Shown here: piece after piece, positions 25,379 through 33,028 of the stretch
How the letters are laid out: each line of letters begins with the position of its first letter
Position numbering within the stretch: the stretch's first letter is position 1
NCBI RefSeq assembly: GCF_001718195.1
Contig: NZ_MCNV01000015.1
Span: forward strand, 124,001-188,000
Direction: 5' to 3'
Origin: Paraburkholderia nodosa
GTDB taxonomy: Bacteria > Pseudomonadota > Gammaproteobacteria > Burkholderiales > Burkholderiaceae
DNA: 64,000 nucleotides
Program-made: the position numbers and the translations under genes
Notes under the pieces: model-generated
Told to the model about the DNA's origin: nothing
What the model saw: only the letters and a program-made list of their open reading frames with translations
Database searches by the model: none

Positions 25379-26982
25379 AGCCATTTCCCGTACGCACGCA
25401 TCAGGACGTGCGCGACGCCCTGCTCGCCCGCCGCGAGATCGCGCTGCTCGACGTGCGCGAGGAAGATCCGCATGCGCAATGCCATCCGCTTTTTGCCGCC
25501 AACCTGCCGCTCTCGAAGCTCGAACTCGACGCCTGGACGAAGCTGCCGCGCCGCAGCGTGCCAATCGTGCTGCTCGATAACGGCGAAGGCTTCGCACAGC
25601 GCGCGGCCACGAAGCTCGACGCGCTCGGCTACACCGATATCGCGCTGCTGGAAGGCGGACTCGCGGGCTGGATCGATGCGGGCGGCGAGGTGTTCCGCGA
25701 CGTGAACGTGCCGAGCAAGGCATTCGGTGAATTCGTCGAAGCGGAGCGCCATACGCCTTCGCTGACGGCCGAGGCCGTGAATGCGCTGCTCTCGGGCGGC
25801 GAAGACGTGGTCGTGCTCGACGCGCGCCGCTTCGACGAGTACCAGACGATGAACATTCCCGGCAGCATCAGCGTGCCAGGTGCGGAACTCGCGCTGCGCG
25901 CCCGCGCGCTGGCGCCCAATCCCGCTACGCGCGTCATCGTGAACTGCGCGGGGCGCACGCGCAGCATCATCGGCACGCAATCGCTCGTGAATGCGGGGCT
26001 GCCGAACCCGGTGGCGGCGCTGCGCAACGGCACGATCGGCTGGACGCTGGCCGGGCAGACGCTCGAGCATGGCAGCGCACGCCAGTTCGAACCGCAGGCG
26101 GGACGCGACGCGGCCACGCTCGCGCAATCGCGCGCAGCGGCCGCCGCGCTCGCCAGCCGCGCGGGCGTGCAGCGCACGACGCTCGCGCAAGCCGAACAGT
26201 GGGCCGCCGACACGTCGCGTACGACGTATCGCTTCGACGTGCGCACGCCTGCCGAGTATGAACACGCGCATGCTCGAGGGTTTCAGGGTGCGCCGGGCGG
26301 GCAGCTCGTTCAGGAAACCGAAATGTTCGCGCCGGTGCGTGGCGCGCGCGTGGTCCTGTTCGACGACGACGGCGTGCGTGCCAACATGACCGCTTCCTGG
26401 CTCGCACAGATGAACGTCGACGTGCATGTGATCGACGAAGCCCGCAGCGGGCACCTCACCGAAGCGGGCGCATGGCGCGCGCCGAAGCCCGCCGCCGCCA
26501 GCGTCTCGACGATCACGCCCGAAGCGCTCGCCACGCGTCTTGCCGCGAGCGATCATGGCACTGTCGTGCTCGATTTCACATCGAGCGCCAATCACGTGAA
26601 GGCACATATTCCCGGCGCGTGGTGGGCGCTGCGGTCGCATCTCGCGCCAGGCTTCGACGATCTGCGCGCGCTGCCCGATGCGCGCCGCTATGTGGCCGTG
26701 TGCATGACCAACGCGCTCGCACCGTTCGCCGCGTCCGAGATTGCCTCGCTCACGGGCAAGCCCGTCGAAGTGCTGGAAGGCGGCACGGCGGCATGGATAG
26801 GCGCCGGCCTGCCGGTGCAAAGCGGCGATGCGCATCTGGCGTCGCCGCGTATCGACCGCTACCGGCGCCCTTACGAAGGTACCGACAACGCCCGCGAGGC
26901 GATGAACGCGTACCTCGAATGGGAGTACGGGCTCGTGGCGCAGCTAGAGCGCGACGGCACACATGGATTCTTCGTGATCTGA
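25375..26982 (+). CDS. Four-domain rhodanese-like protein
   Basis: A 535-residue protein of four tandem rhodanese modules (about 5-110, 125-235, 265-370, 375-480). The active-site loop has cysteine only in modules 2 (VNCAGRTRS, C191) and 4 (AVCMTNALA, C443). Modules 1 and 3 carry LLDNGEG and LFDDDGV, so they are catalytically dead. The C-terminal tail ends in WEYGLVAQLERDGTHGFFVI. The start overlaps the dioxygenase stop. It is likely a sulfur relay accepting persulfide or thiosulfate sulfur. Confidence 0.9.
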   Translation: MKPFPVRTHQDVRDALLARREIALLDVREEDPHAQCHPLFAANLPLSKLELDAWTKLPRRSVPIVLLDNGEGFAQRAATKLDALGYTDIALLEGGLAGWIDAGGEVFRDVNVPSKAFGEFVEAERHTPSLTAEAVNALLSGGEDVVVLDARRFDEYQTMNIPGSISVPGAELALRARALAPNPATRVIVNCAGRTRSIIGTQSLVNAGLPNPVAALRNGTIGWTLAGQTLEHGSARQFEPQAGRDAATLAQSRAAAAALASRAGVQRTTLAQAEQWAADTSRTTYRFDVRTPAEYEHAHARGFQGAPGGQLVQETEMFAPVRGARVVLFDDDGVRANMTASWLAQMNVDVHVIDEARSGHLTEAGAWRAPKPAAASVSTITPEALATRLAASDHGTVVLDFTSSANHVKAHIPGAWWALRSHLAPGFDDLRALPDARRYVAVCMTNALAPFAASEIASLTGKPVEVLEGGTAAWIGAGLPVQSGDAHLASPRIDRYRRPYEGTDNAREAMNAYLEWEYGLVAQLERDGTHGFFVI

Positions 26983-27223
26983 AGGCGACGCCGAGAGCGC
27001 GGGTCGCGTAAAACAGGATGCGTTCAGCCCGGCAATCTGCAGACAGTCGAAAGTGACGTGATGCAGCGCGATGACGATTGCCGCGGCCTGATAGCCTAAC
27101 TGGGCTACGCCGGAATCGCCTGACGAAATCGATGTGAGCGCGAGGAACTCGACAAGCCTCTCGAGCAACAGTTCGTAGCACTTGAGAGCCCCGCCTCCGG
27201 GTTATTACGTGAAAGCGACTCGG

Positions 27224-28498
27224 CTAGCTTCCCGCCAGAAGCCTTGCGGCCAATGCGCAAATCAGGGCCGGCGGCATCACGACGGCGCCCACGCTCAGAA
27301 AGCGGCCAAAGGTAATGGACTCACCTTCGCGGCGAAGCGCGGCGAGCCACAGGATCGTCGCGAGCGATCCAGTCACCGAGAGGTTAGGCCCGAGATCGAC
27401 GCCGATCAATAACGCGTCGATTACTGGCTGGGGACTCTGCGCCTTGATCGTTGCTGCGCTAGCAACCAGTCCCGCAGGCAGGTTGTTGACGACGTTGCTG
27501 ACGAACGCCGCCGCCGCGCCCGCGCCCAATCCTGTCAGTGTCTCGTTCGCCGAAGTCGCGTGCTTCAGCAGACCGGCCAGCGCGTCGATCACGCCGGTAT
27601 GATCGAGCGACGCAACCATCACGAACAGCCCGGCGACAAGTGGCAGCACGCTCCAGGAGATGCGCTTGAGCAACGGCCACGGCGACGCGCGCTCGCGCCA
27701 TAGCACGACGCCGGTAGTGAGCGAACCCAACACTGCGGTCGGCGCACCGAGCTGCAGGCCACGCAACGACGCGGCCAGAAGCGCAACTGACGTCAGCGCG
27801 AGGCCGCAAAGCGTCAGGCGACCACCGGCGCCAAGACCGGACTCAGGCTCATCGTTGGCCAAGGTGCCTTGCAACGCGCGACGCTGCGTCCACCATAGGA
27901 GCGCAAAGGTCGCGAACAATGACAACACCGACGCCAGCGCGAATCTCGAGAGCCAGGCTCCGAGGGGCGGCGTGTGATTTCCATATAGAACCAGGTTGGC
28001 CGGGTTCGAGATCGGCAGCACGAAACTGGCCGCATTGGCGACGAACGCACACGAGAGCAGGAGGGGCAACGGCTCAGCCTTGGCCTCTTTGGCGGCGGCG
28101 TAGACGGCCGGCGTCATGACGACCGCGGTCGCATCGTTCGAGAGAAAAGTGGTCGTGACGACTCCTGCCACGTAGACGAGCACCAGCAGCCGCAGTGGAG
28201 AACCACGCGCATGTTGCACGGCGAGCGCGGCGATCCAGTCGAATAGTCCTTCCTGTCTGGCGACTTCCGAAAGCAGCATCATGCCGCCGAGAAAGAGATA
28301 GACGTCCGTCCCCTTGCCGATAGCCTGCAATGCCGCGCTCAACGGCAGCAATCCGGACAGCGTTAGCAACAGCGCCCCTCCGACCGCCCAGATGGCTTCC
28401 GGCCATCCAAGCGGCCGCAGGATGACACCCGCAGTCGCGACCGCTGCGATGGTCCAGGAAAAGACCGCTGGATTCAAGGGTGCTTGCAACTGTACCAA
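27224..28498 (-). CDS. ArsB/NhaD-type inner-membrane ion transporter
   Basis: About 424 residues if started at the TTG at 28498 (LVQLQAPLNPAVFSW); a TTG at 28591 would give 455. Roughly 11-12 helices with family landmarks VTTTFLSNDATAVVMTPAV, NAASFVLPISNPANLVLYG, SNVVNNLPAG and GVDLGPNLSVTGSLATILW. These are typical of the ArsB arsenite efflux/ion transporter superfamily. No arsR or arsC is adjacent, so arsenite as substrate is not assured. GC content looks lower than in the sulfur block. Confidence 0.82.
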   Translation of the reverse strand: MVQLQAPLNPAVFSWTIAAVATAGVILRPLGWPEAIWAVGGALLLTLSGLLPLSAALQAIGKGTDVYLFLGGMMLLSEVARQEGLFDWIAALAVQHARGSPLRLLVLVYVAGVVTTTFLSNDATAVVMTPAVYAAAKEAKAEPLPLLLSCAFVANAASFVLPISNPANLVLYGNHTPPLGAWLSRFALASVLSLFATFALLWWTQRRALQGTLANDEPESGLGAGGRLTLCGLALTSVALLAASLRGLQLGAPTAVLGSLTTGVVLWRERASPWPLLKRISWSVLPLVAGLFVMVASLDHTGVIDALAGLLKHATSANETLTGLGAGAAAAFVSNVVNNLPAGLVASAATIKAQSPQPVIDALLIGVDLGPNLSVTGSLATILWLAALRREGESITFGRFLSVGAVVMPPALICALAARLLAGS

Positions 28499-28660
28499 GC
28501 CTGACAGATCGGGACAGCAGCCCCTCGAGCACCCGTCGTACCTGCCCTGACCGGTCGGCGCTCGCGCAGCCGACGGCAATTTGATCAACAATCCCGGGGC
28601 CGAAGACCGTCCGGCGCTCGAATCCGACGTGGCGAGCAGGCTTTCGGCTGCCTCCTGTGG

Positions 28661-29572
28661 TCAACCAGTCACTACCGGCCGCGATGCCGGCTCGCCATTG
28701 CCTGTATCGAGGCGCTCGTACTCGGCAATGAGTTGCGCACCGAACAGCATCAGGGTCGCAAGGGTTTCGAGGCTGAATAGCACGACGATCGCCGTCGTCA
28801 GCGTCCCGTAGACGACGCTCACCTCGGAGAGCGTCGCGAAATACCACACCAGCACGCGTCGCGTGATCTCCCACAACACGCCGGCGGTGACCGCGCCGAC
28901 GAACGCATGGCGCAGCGTCGTGCGCCCCGCCGGTATCACCAGATAAATCGCCGTCAACACCAGAATCTCACCCGCGAAACCGCACAGATACAGCACGACC
29001 CGGGTCGCGCCTGTTAGCGGCACCGCATGACCGAACAGCACAATGCTGTCGCTCGCTACGGCATGCAGGCCGCTGGAGACGAGCGTCACCACCAGCACGC
29101 CGATACCCAAAGACAGGCTGAACAGATACGGCACGATTGCCGACAGCAGGAAGTGTCTGCGCCGGATCGCGACCCGGTGCACGAAAATGATTGAAAGCGC
29201 GTTCTCGAGCACGGTGAAGGCAAGCGAGCTGAAAAAGATCATCGTGACAACGAGAAACCAGCCAATCACGGAGCGATGGGCGAGAAAGCTGGCAAGCTCC
29301 GCCACAATCGCTTTCGACTGCCCCGGTACGAGCCATTCGAGCAAATGCGCGAGCGTATCGAGCAGAAGCTGCTCCCCAACGAAATGACTAAACGCGATCG
29401 CGACGAGTATCAGGAGCGGCACGATAGACAGCAATGCGTAGTAAGCGATCGCACCTGCGAGCAGCAACCCCTGGTTCCTGCGGAACGCCGTGCACACCTG
29501 GAAGACGAACCGGAGGGGATGCCGGGTAACGAAGCGCAGAGCCTGTCCGTGTGGATGATCGGCGTTGCTCAC
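28661..29572 (-). CDS. YihY/BrkB-family membrane protein
   Basis: About 303 residues from a GTG at 29572 (VSNADHPHGQ); in-frame starts at 29662 and 29704 would add an unlikely leader. Family features are RRNQGLLLAGAIAYYALLSIVPL near the N-terminus, about six helices and GTLTTAIVVLFSLETLATLMLFGAQLIAEYER at the end. The cellular role is not established; such proteins were once thought to be RNase BN. Confidence 0.85.
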   Translation of the reverse strand: MSNADHPHGQALRFVTRHPLRFVFQVCTAFRRNQGLLLAGAIAYYALLSIVPLLILVAIAFSHFVGEQLLLDTLAHLLEWLVPGQSKAIVAELASFLAHRSVIGWFLVVTMIFFSSLAFTVLENALSIIFVHRVAIRRRHFLLSAIVPYLFSLSLGIGVLVVTLVSSGLHAVASDSIVLFGHAVPLTGATRVVLYLCGFAGEILVLTAIYLVIPAGRTTLRHAFVGAVTAGVLWEITRRVLVWYFATLSEVSVVYGTLTTAIVVLFSLETLATLMLFGAQLIAEYERLDTGNGEPASRPVVTG

Positions 29573-29939
29573 GTGAAGCTGTCCTGTTTCGTCCGCTCCG
29601 GGCAGCGTTCGCCTGCACCCGGCGCGAGGCGTTGCGCCCAAGGCCGCACCGCCTGGGCTCATTGTGCAGGTGACGTCCTGAAGCACAGCGAAGTGCGACG
29701 TCACCGGTCAGCGAACATTGGCGCGGGGAAATCGCTACCTGGCGGTGCGCAGTCTGACGCCTTCCTGGCAGCAAGCAGCGGACCTGCTTGCGCAATACCT
29801 GGCACGTCGCCCATGTTCCCACCCTCTTCCGCGGTCCGCTGCGTTCGCGCGCGCGGCACGTTTCGTGCTGTTGCGCTCTTGACCCGCCTGCCGATGCGTG
29901 GCTTCGCATGCAGGCTCACGACCGGAAAGAGAGTTAGCC

Positions 29940-30914
29940 ATGGATGAGATCGATCGACTCGGGAATGACGTCGCAGCAGCGCGGGTCGCGGAGTCCCGCA
30001 ATGGACGCCCACGCTCCGCCGTTTCCTGGAGCGCTGTCGTGGCGGGAGCCGTGGGCATGGCGGCCTTCGCCCTCATTCTTCTCATGCTCGGCACGGGCCT
30101 CGGGCTTTCGTCGCTTTCGCCCTGGTCCGGAAGCGGCGCGCACGCAGAGACTTTCGGCGTGGCGGCCGTCATCTGGATCTGCGTGACGCAGGTGATGTCT
30201 GCCGGTCTCGGCGGCTATCTCGCGGGGCGGTTGCGTCGGCACTGGCCCGGTATCGGTACAGACGAGACCCACTTCCGCGACACCGCACATGGCTTTCTCG
30301 CCTGGGCGCTCGCCACGCTCCTTTCCGCCGTCCTGTTCACCGCGGCCATGTCCGGGCTGGCCCGAGAGGGCGTGAGCGCAGGCGCACGGAGCGCAGCGCA
30401 CGTCGCAAGCGGCGTTGCCGCCCTCAATCGCGGCAACGCCCAGGCCGCATACAGCACCTGGCCCATGGGCTATCTGATCGACGGCATGCTGCGTCCGGTT
30501 GCGGGCGCCGCCGCATCCGGTGCGTTGTCTACCTCGGTTGCTTCGAGTTCACCGAGTACCTTGCATGCCGAACAGGTCTTCGAGACCGCGCAGCAGAAGC
30601 AGGAGATCGCGCGAATTTTCCTCAACAGTCTGCCCGCGGGCGGGGCGCTTTCGGCCGAGGACACCGCGTACGTAGCGCGCATCGTAGCCGAGAGAACCGG
30701 GCTCGCACCGGCAGATGCCCGCGCGCGCGTCACGACCACCTGGTCGCGCTTGCAGGAAAAGGTCGATGCCGAGGAACGCGCCGCGCGCGCAGCCGCAGAA
30801 GCGGTCCGCAGGGCCACCGTCCGCGTCACGTTGTGGCTCTTCATTTCGCTGCTCATAGGGGCCTTCTCCGCCAGTCTCATGGCGACGATCGGCGGCAGGA
30901 TGCGTGAATGGTGA
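29940..30914 (+). CDS. Multi-pass membrane protein of unknown function
   Basis: A 324-residue protein. Helices lie at about 29-52, 67-86, 107-130 and 295-316; between the last two is a soluble alpha-rich region with QEIARIFLNSLPAGGALSAEDT and a charged coiled stretch EEKVDAEERAAR-like. It resembles PhnA-like membrane proteins seen in proteobacteria. It is followed by a tiny membrane peptide gene. Confidence 0.72.
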   Translation: MDEIDRLGNDVAAARVAESRNGRPRSAVSWSAVVAGAVGMAAFALILLMLGTGLGLSSLSPWSGSGAHAETFGVAAVIWICVTQVMSAGLGGYLAGRLRRHWPGIGTDETHFRDTAHGFLAWALATLLSAVLFTAAMSGLAREGVSAGARSAAHVASGVAALNRGNAQAAYSTWPMGYLIDGMLRPVAGAAASGALSTSVASSSPSTLHAEQVFETAQQKQEIARIFLNSLPAGGALSAEDTAYVARIVAERTGLAPADARARVTTTWSRLQEKVDAEERAARAAAEAVRRATVRVTLWLFISLLIGAFSASLMATIGGRMREW

Positions 30915-30958
30915 CGGCTCGGCAAATCCCACTACTTTCGATCTGAGAGGAGGCAAAC

Positions 30959-31033
30959 ATGCGCTCAATTCTTCTTTTTCTGCTTGGCGTTCCGATTCCG
31001 ATCATCATTCTTATCGCGCTCCTTTGGCATTGA
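30959..31033 (+). CDS. 24-residue single-span membrane peptide
   Basis: An ATG preceded by a perfect GAGAGGAGG opens MRSILLFLLGVPIPIIIL followed by IALLWH and a stop. The whole peptide is one hydrophobic helix with a Pro-x-Pro kink. I believe near-identical peptides occur beside the same membrane protein in other proteobacteria, from memory only. Such peptides often modulate a larger membrane partner. Confidence 0.7.
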   Translation: MRSILLFLLGVPIPIIILIALLWH

Positions 31034-31049
31034 CCCGAACAATCACGCC

Positions 31050-31237
31050 TGCACCCGGACATGGCGGCTGCCGGTGCCTCCCGGCCCATAGCGCGGTCGC
31101 GCTCAGATGCACGAGACGAATGGCTTCGCGCGCCGGGAAGTCGCACGCGTCCGCCGCGTGGCTGGCCGCGGCTTTGCCAGCAGGATGGCAAGCATCCCGA
31201 GCCAGGCCCCGATCTTCTGACGGTGGCGGTCAAGCAT
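31050..31237 (-). pseudogene. Remnants resembling DUF2946 and CopD-like proteins
   Basis: On the minus strand MLDRHRQKIGAWLGMLAILLA reads like the start of a DUF2946 (copper-locus) protein but then runs into Arg-rich nonsense. A second frame further on reads EAIRLVHLSATALWAG, like the start of a CopD-type membrane protein. Both are truncated. Identification is by eye and weak. Confidence 0.35.
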
Positions 31238-31424
31238 GGCGAATCGACGAGACGTAAAAAATTTGCAGAGGAACGGCTGAACCGACGCTGCTCGTAAGCG
31301 GTGACTAGTCATCGCGCGGCCAGTTTGCAGCAGGCAGCGCGATGACCAGGTGGCCGACCGTACCAAAGCTCTCGCCTGGCGGGAGATTCCCCATCGTATA
31401 GCGGCAATTTTGCGCTACCGGTCA

Positions 31425-31476
31425 GTTGAGGTATGGCGAGACGCCGCTCGCCGCACCTCAACAAGTGCGGCGTCTC
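31425..31476 (+). promoter_or_regulatory. Interleaved hairpins: possible pseudoknot or RNA switch in a leader
   Basis: Stem A: GTTGAGGT (31425-31432) with ACCTCAAC (31455-31462), extended inward by GGCGA/TCGCC. Stem B: GAGACGCCGC (31438-31447) with GCGGCGTCTC (31467-31476), 10 perfect pairs. The arms interleave, so they form either a pseudoknot or two exclusive hairpins. It lies 120 bp before the next gene, in a 560-bp stretch otherwise without an intact gene. Confidence 0.45.
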
Positions 31477-31596
31477 ATGCACCGTCACGATCAAGTCACT
31501 TCCGCGTGTTTCCATCTATTTCGGTTTCCTACCGGTCGCCTCAAAAACGATGGCGCCCCGACTTTTCTGCCCGCGTACCTGCTTCAGGAGATGAAC

Positions 31597-32685
31597 ATGC
31601 GAAGCATTCAAACTCTTCACGCAGCAAGCCGCATTTTTAGCCGCACCGCGCTCGCGTTCACCGTACTCTGCTTCGCGGCCGGTGCCGCCGACGCCCAGAC
31701 CGCGGCAAAACCGATAGTCACTCCGGGATTCAGCCTGTCCGTCTTCGCGACGGGTTCAGGCGGGCTGATGAGCGCACCGGACTCACTTGCCGTGCTTGAT
31801 GATCACGTTTGGGTCGGCTATGCAAACACCGGCGCACCGGATGGCACGAATGGCGCGATGAGCGTGATTGTCGAATACACGTTGGACGGCAGCATCGTGA
31901 AGTCGTATCAAGTCGCGGGACACAACGATGGCCTGAAGGTCAATCCGTACACGCGCGAGATCTGGGCGATGCAGAACGAGGATGCGAATCCGAACCTCGT
32001 CATCATCAATCCCGCGACCGGCCAGGCCTCCAGGCCGTATTCCTTCGCCAAAACGCTGCACGGTGGCGGCTATGACGACATCGTGTTCAAGGACGGCCAG
32101 GCCTACTTCAGTGCGTCCAATCCCACCCTTAGCGCTAGCGGCAAGAATACGGGGCCCGCGATCGTCCGCGTCGTGCACCTTGATGCAAACAGCTACAGGA
32201 TCGACGTTACGCCTGTCATGAGCGGCTCGCTCGACGCCAGCAACATTCCGTTTGGCACCGTGGCAACCCTCAACCTGACCGATCCGGATTCAATGACGCT
32301 CACGCCGTCGGGGGATGTACTGCTCGATGATCAGGGAGACGGTCAGCTTGTCCTGTTGCGCTCGTCGGGCGATGAGCCGCGCGTGCAATATCTGCCACTT
32401 CTCGGCAACGTGCAGGTTGATGACACGGTATTCGCCGCGGCGCGACAGGGGTACTTGCTGGTATCCGATACGAAAGCCAACACGGTGTACAAGATCAGCG
32501 CCAATGTCTGGCAGCGTGACGCGGCTTTCTCCGCCTCGACGGGTGTGGCCGCTTCCGGTAGCACGCCGGCAGTGCCGGCTTACGTTGGCCAACTTGACTT
32601 GCGCAGCGGAGCACTTCTGCCGCTGGTAACCAATTTGGCCAGTCCGCATGGCATGGCCTTTGTATCGACAGGCGCCCAGCAATAA
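31597..32685 (+). CDS. Secreted beta-propeller-like protein of unknown function
   Basis: A 362-residue protein with a Sec signal peptide (cleavage likely after AAGAADA). The body has repeated short strands with GDVLLDDQGDGQLVLLRS, NPATGQASRPYSF and HGMAFVSTGAQQ, suggestive of an SMP-30/NHL-like propeller. CAGGAG seven bases upstream favours the ATG at 31597 over that at 31591. It lies on the same strand before the TonB-receptor operon but is separated by a hairpin. Confidence 0.7.
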   Translation: MRSIQTLHAASRIFSRTALAFTVLCFAAGAADAQTAAKPIVTPGFSLSVFATGSGGLMSAPDSLAVLDDHVWVGYANTGAPDGTNGAMSVIVEYTLDGSIVKSYQVAGHNDGLKVNPYTREIWAMQNEDANPNLVIINPATGQASRPYSFAKTLHGGGYDDIVFKDGQAYFSASNPTLSASGKNTGPAIVRVVHLDANSYRIDVTPVMSGSLDASNIPFGTVATLNLTDPDSMTLTPSGDVLLDDQGDGQLVLLRSSGDEPRVQYLPLLGNVQVDDTVFAAARQGYLLVSDTKANTVYKISANVWQRDAAFSASTGVAASGSTPAVPAYVGQLDLRSGALLPLVTNLASPHGMAFVSTGAQQ

Positions 32686-32699
32686 CGGCCGCGTATCGA

Positions 32700-32755
32700 T
32701 TGCCGGATGACGTGATCGCAGCAAGCCGGTTCGCGGCGATTGCGTCATCCGGCAA
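32700..32755. repeat. Large inverted repeat downstream of the propeller gene
   Basis: TTGCCGGATGACG and CGTCATCCGGCAA are perfect 13-bp arms 30 bp apart; inside, ATCGC/GCGAT can also pair. No T run follows. It could end transcription of the gene before it, or be a protein site or repeat unit. Confidence 0.5.
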
Positions 32756-32924
32756 GTGCGCCCCCTCGGCTCGAAGACGCCGCGCCCCTGAAGCCTTCCC
32801 CTCTCCTTCCAAGACCCGGTCGAGCGATTTTCGAAAGCGAGCGCCACGGGAAATCAATCAAGCGTGAGCATGCCCGTTCCTGACGCCCTGGATCGGCGCG
32901 ATACGGGGGATTGCCAATTCTTTA

Positions 32925-32939
32925 TGTTACGTTATAACA
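32925..32939 (+). promoter_or_regulatory. Zur-like operator
   Basis: TGTTACGTTATAACA differs at two positions from the 7-1-7 dyad TGTTATA-N-TATAACA typical of Zur boxes, and is extended by A and T at each side. It lies 90 bp before the TonB-dependent receptor, in the 340-bp gap. Repression by zinc-loaded Zur is inferred. Confidence 0.55.
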
Positions 32940-33028
32940 TTACCAATCCTGCGCGCCAACGCTCGATTGATCGATGGCGCGTCGTTGCCTGACAAAAGGC
33001 GCGTCCACCCCGAAATCACAACAAAACA

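Noticed and set aside
26944..27168. 74-codon minus-strand frame between the multi-rhodanese and the ArsB-like gene
   Set aside because: Some protein-like character but overlaps the rhodanese 3' end, has no good ribosome site and no known family; too weak to list.
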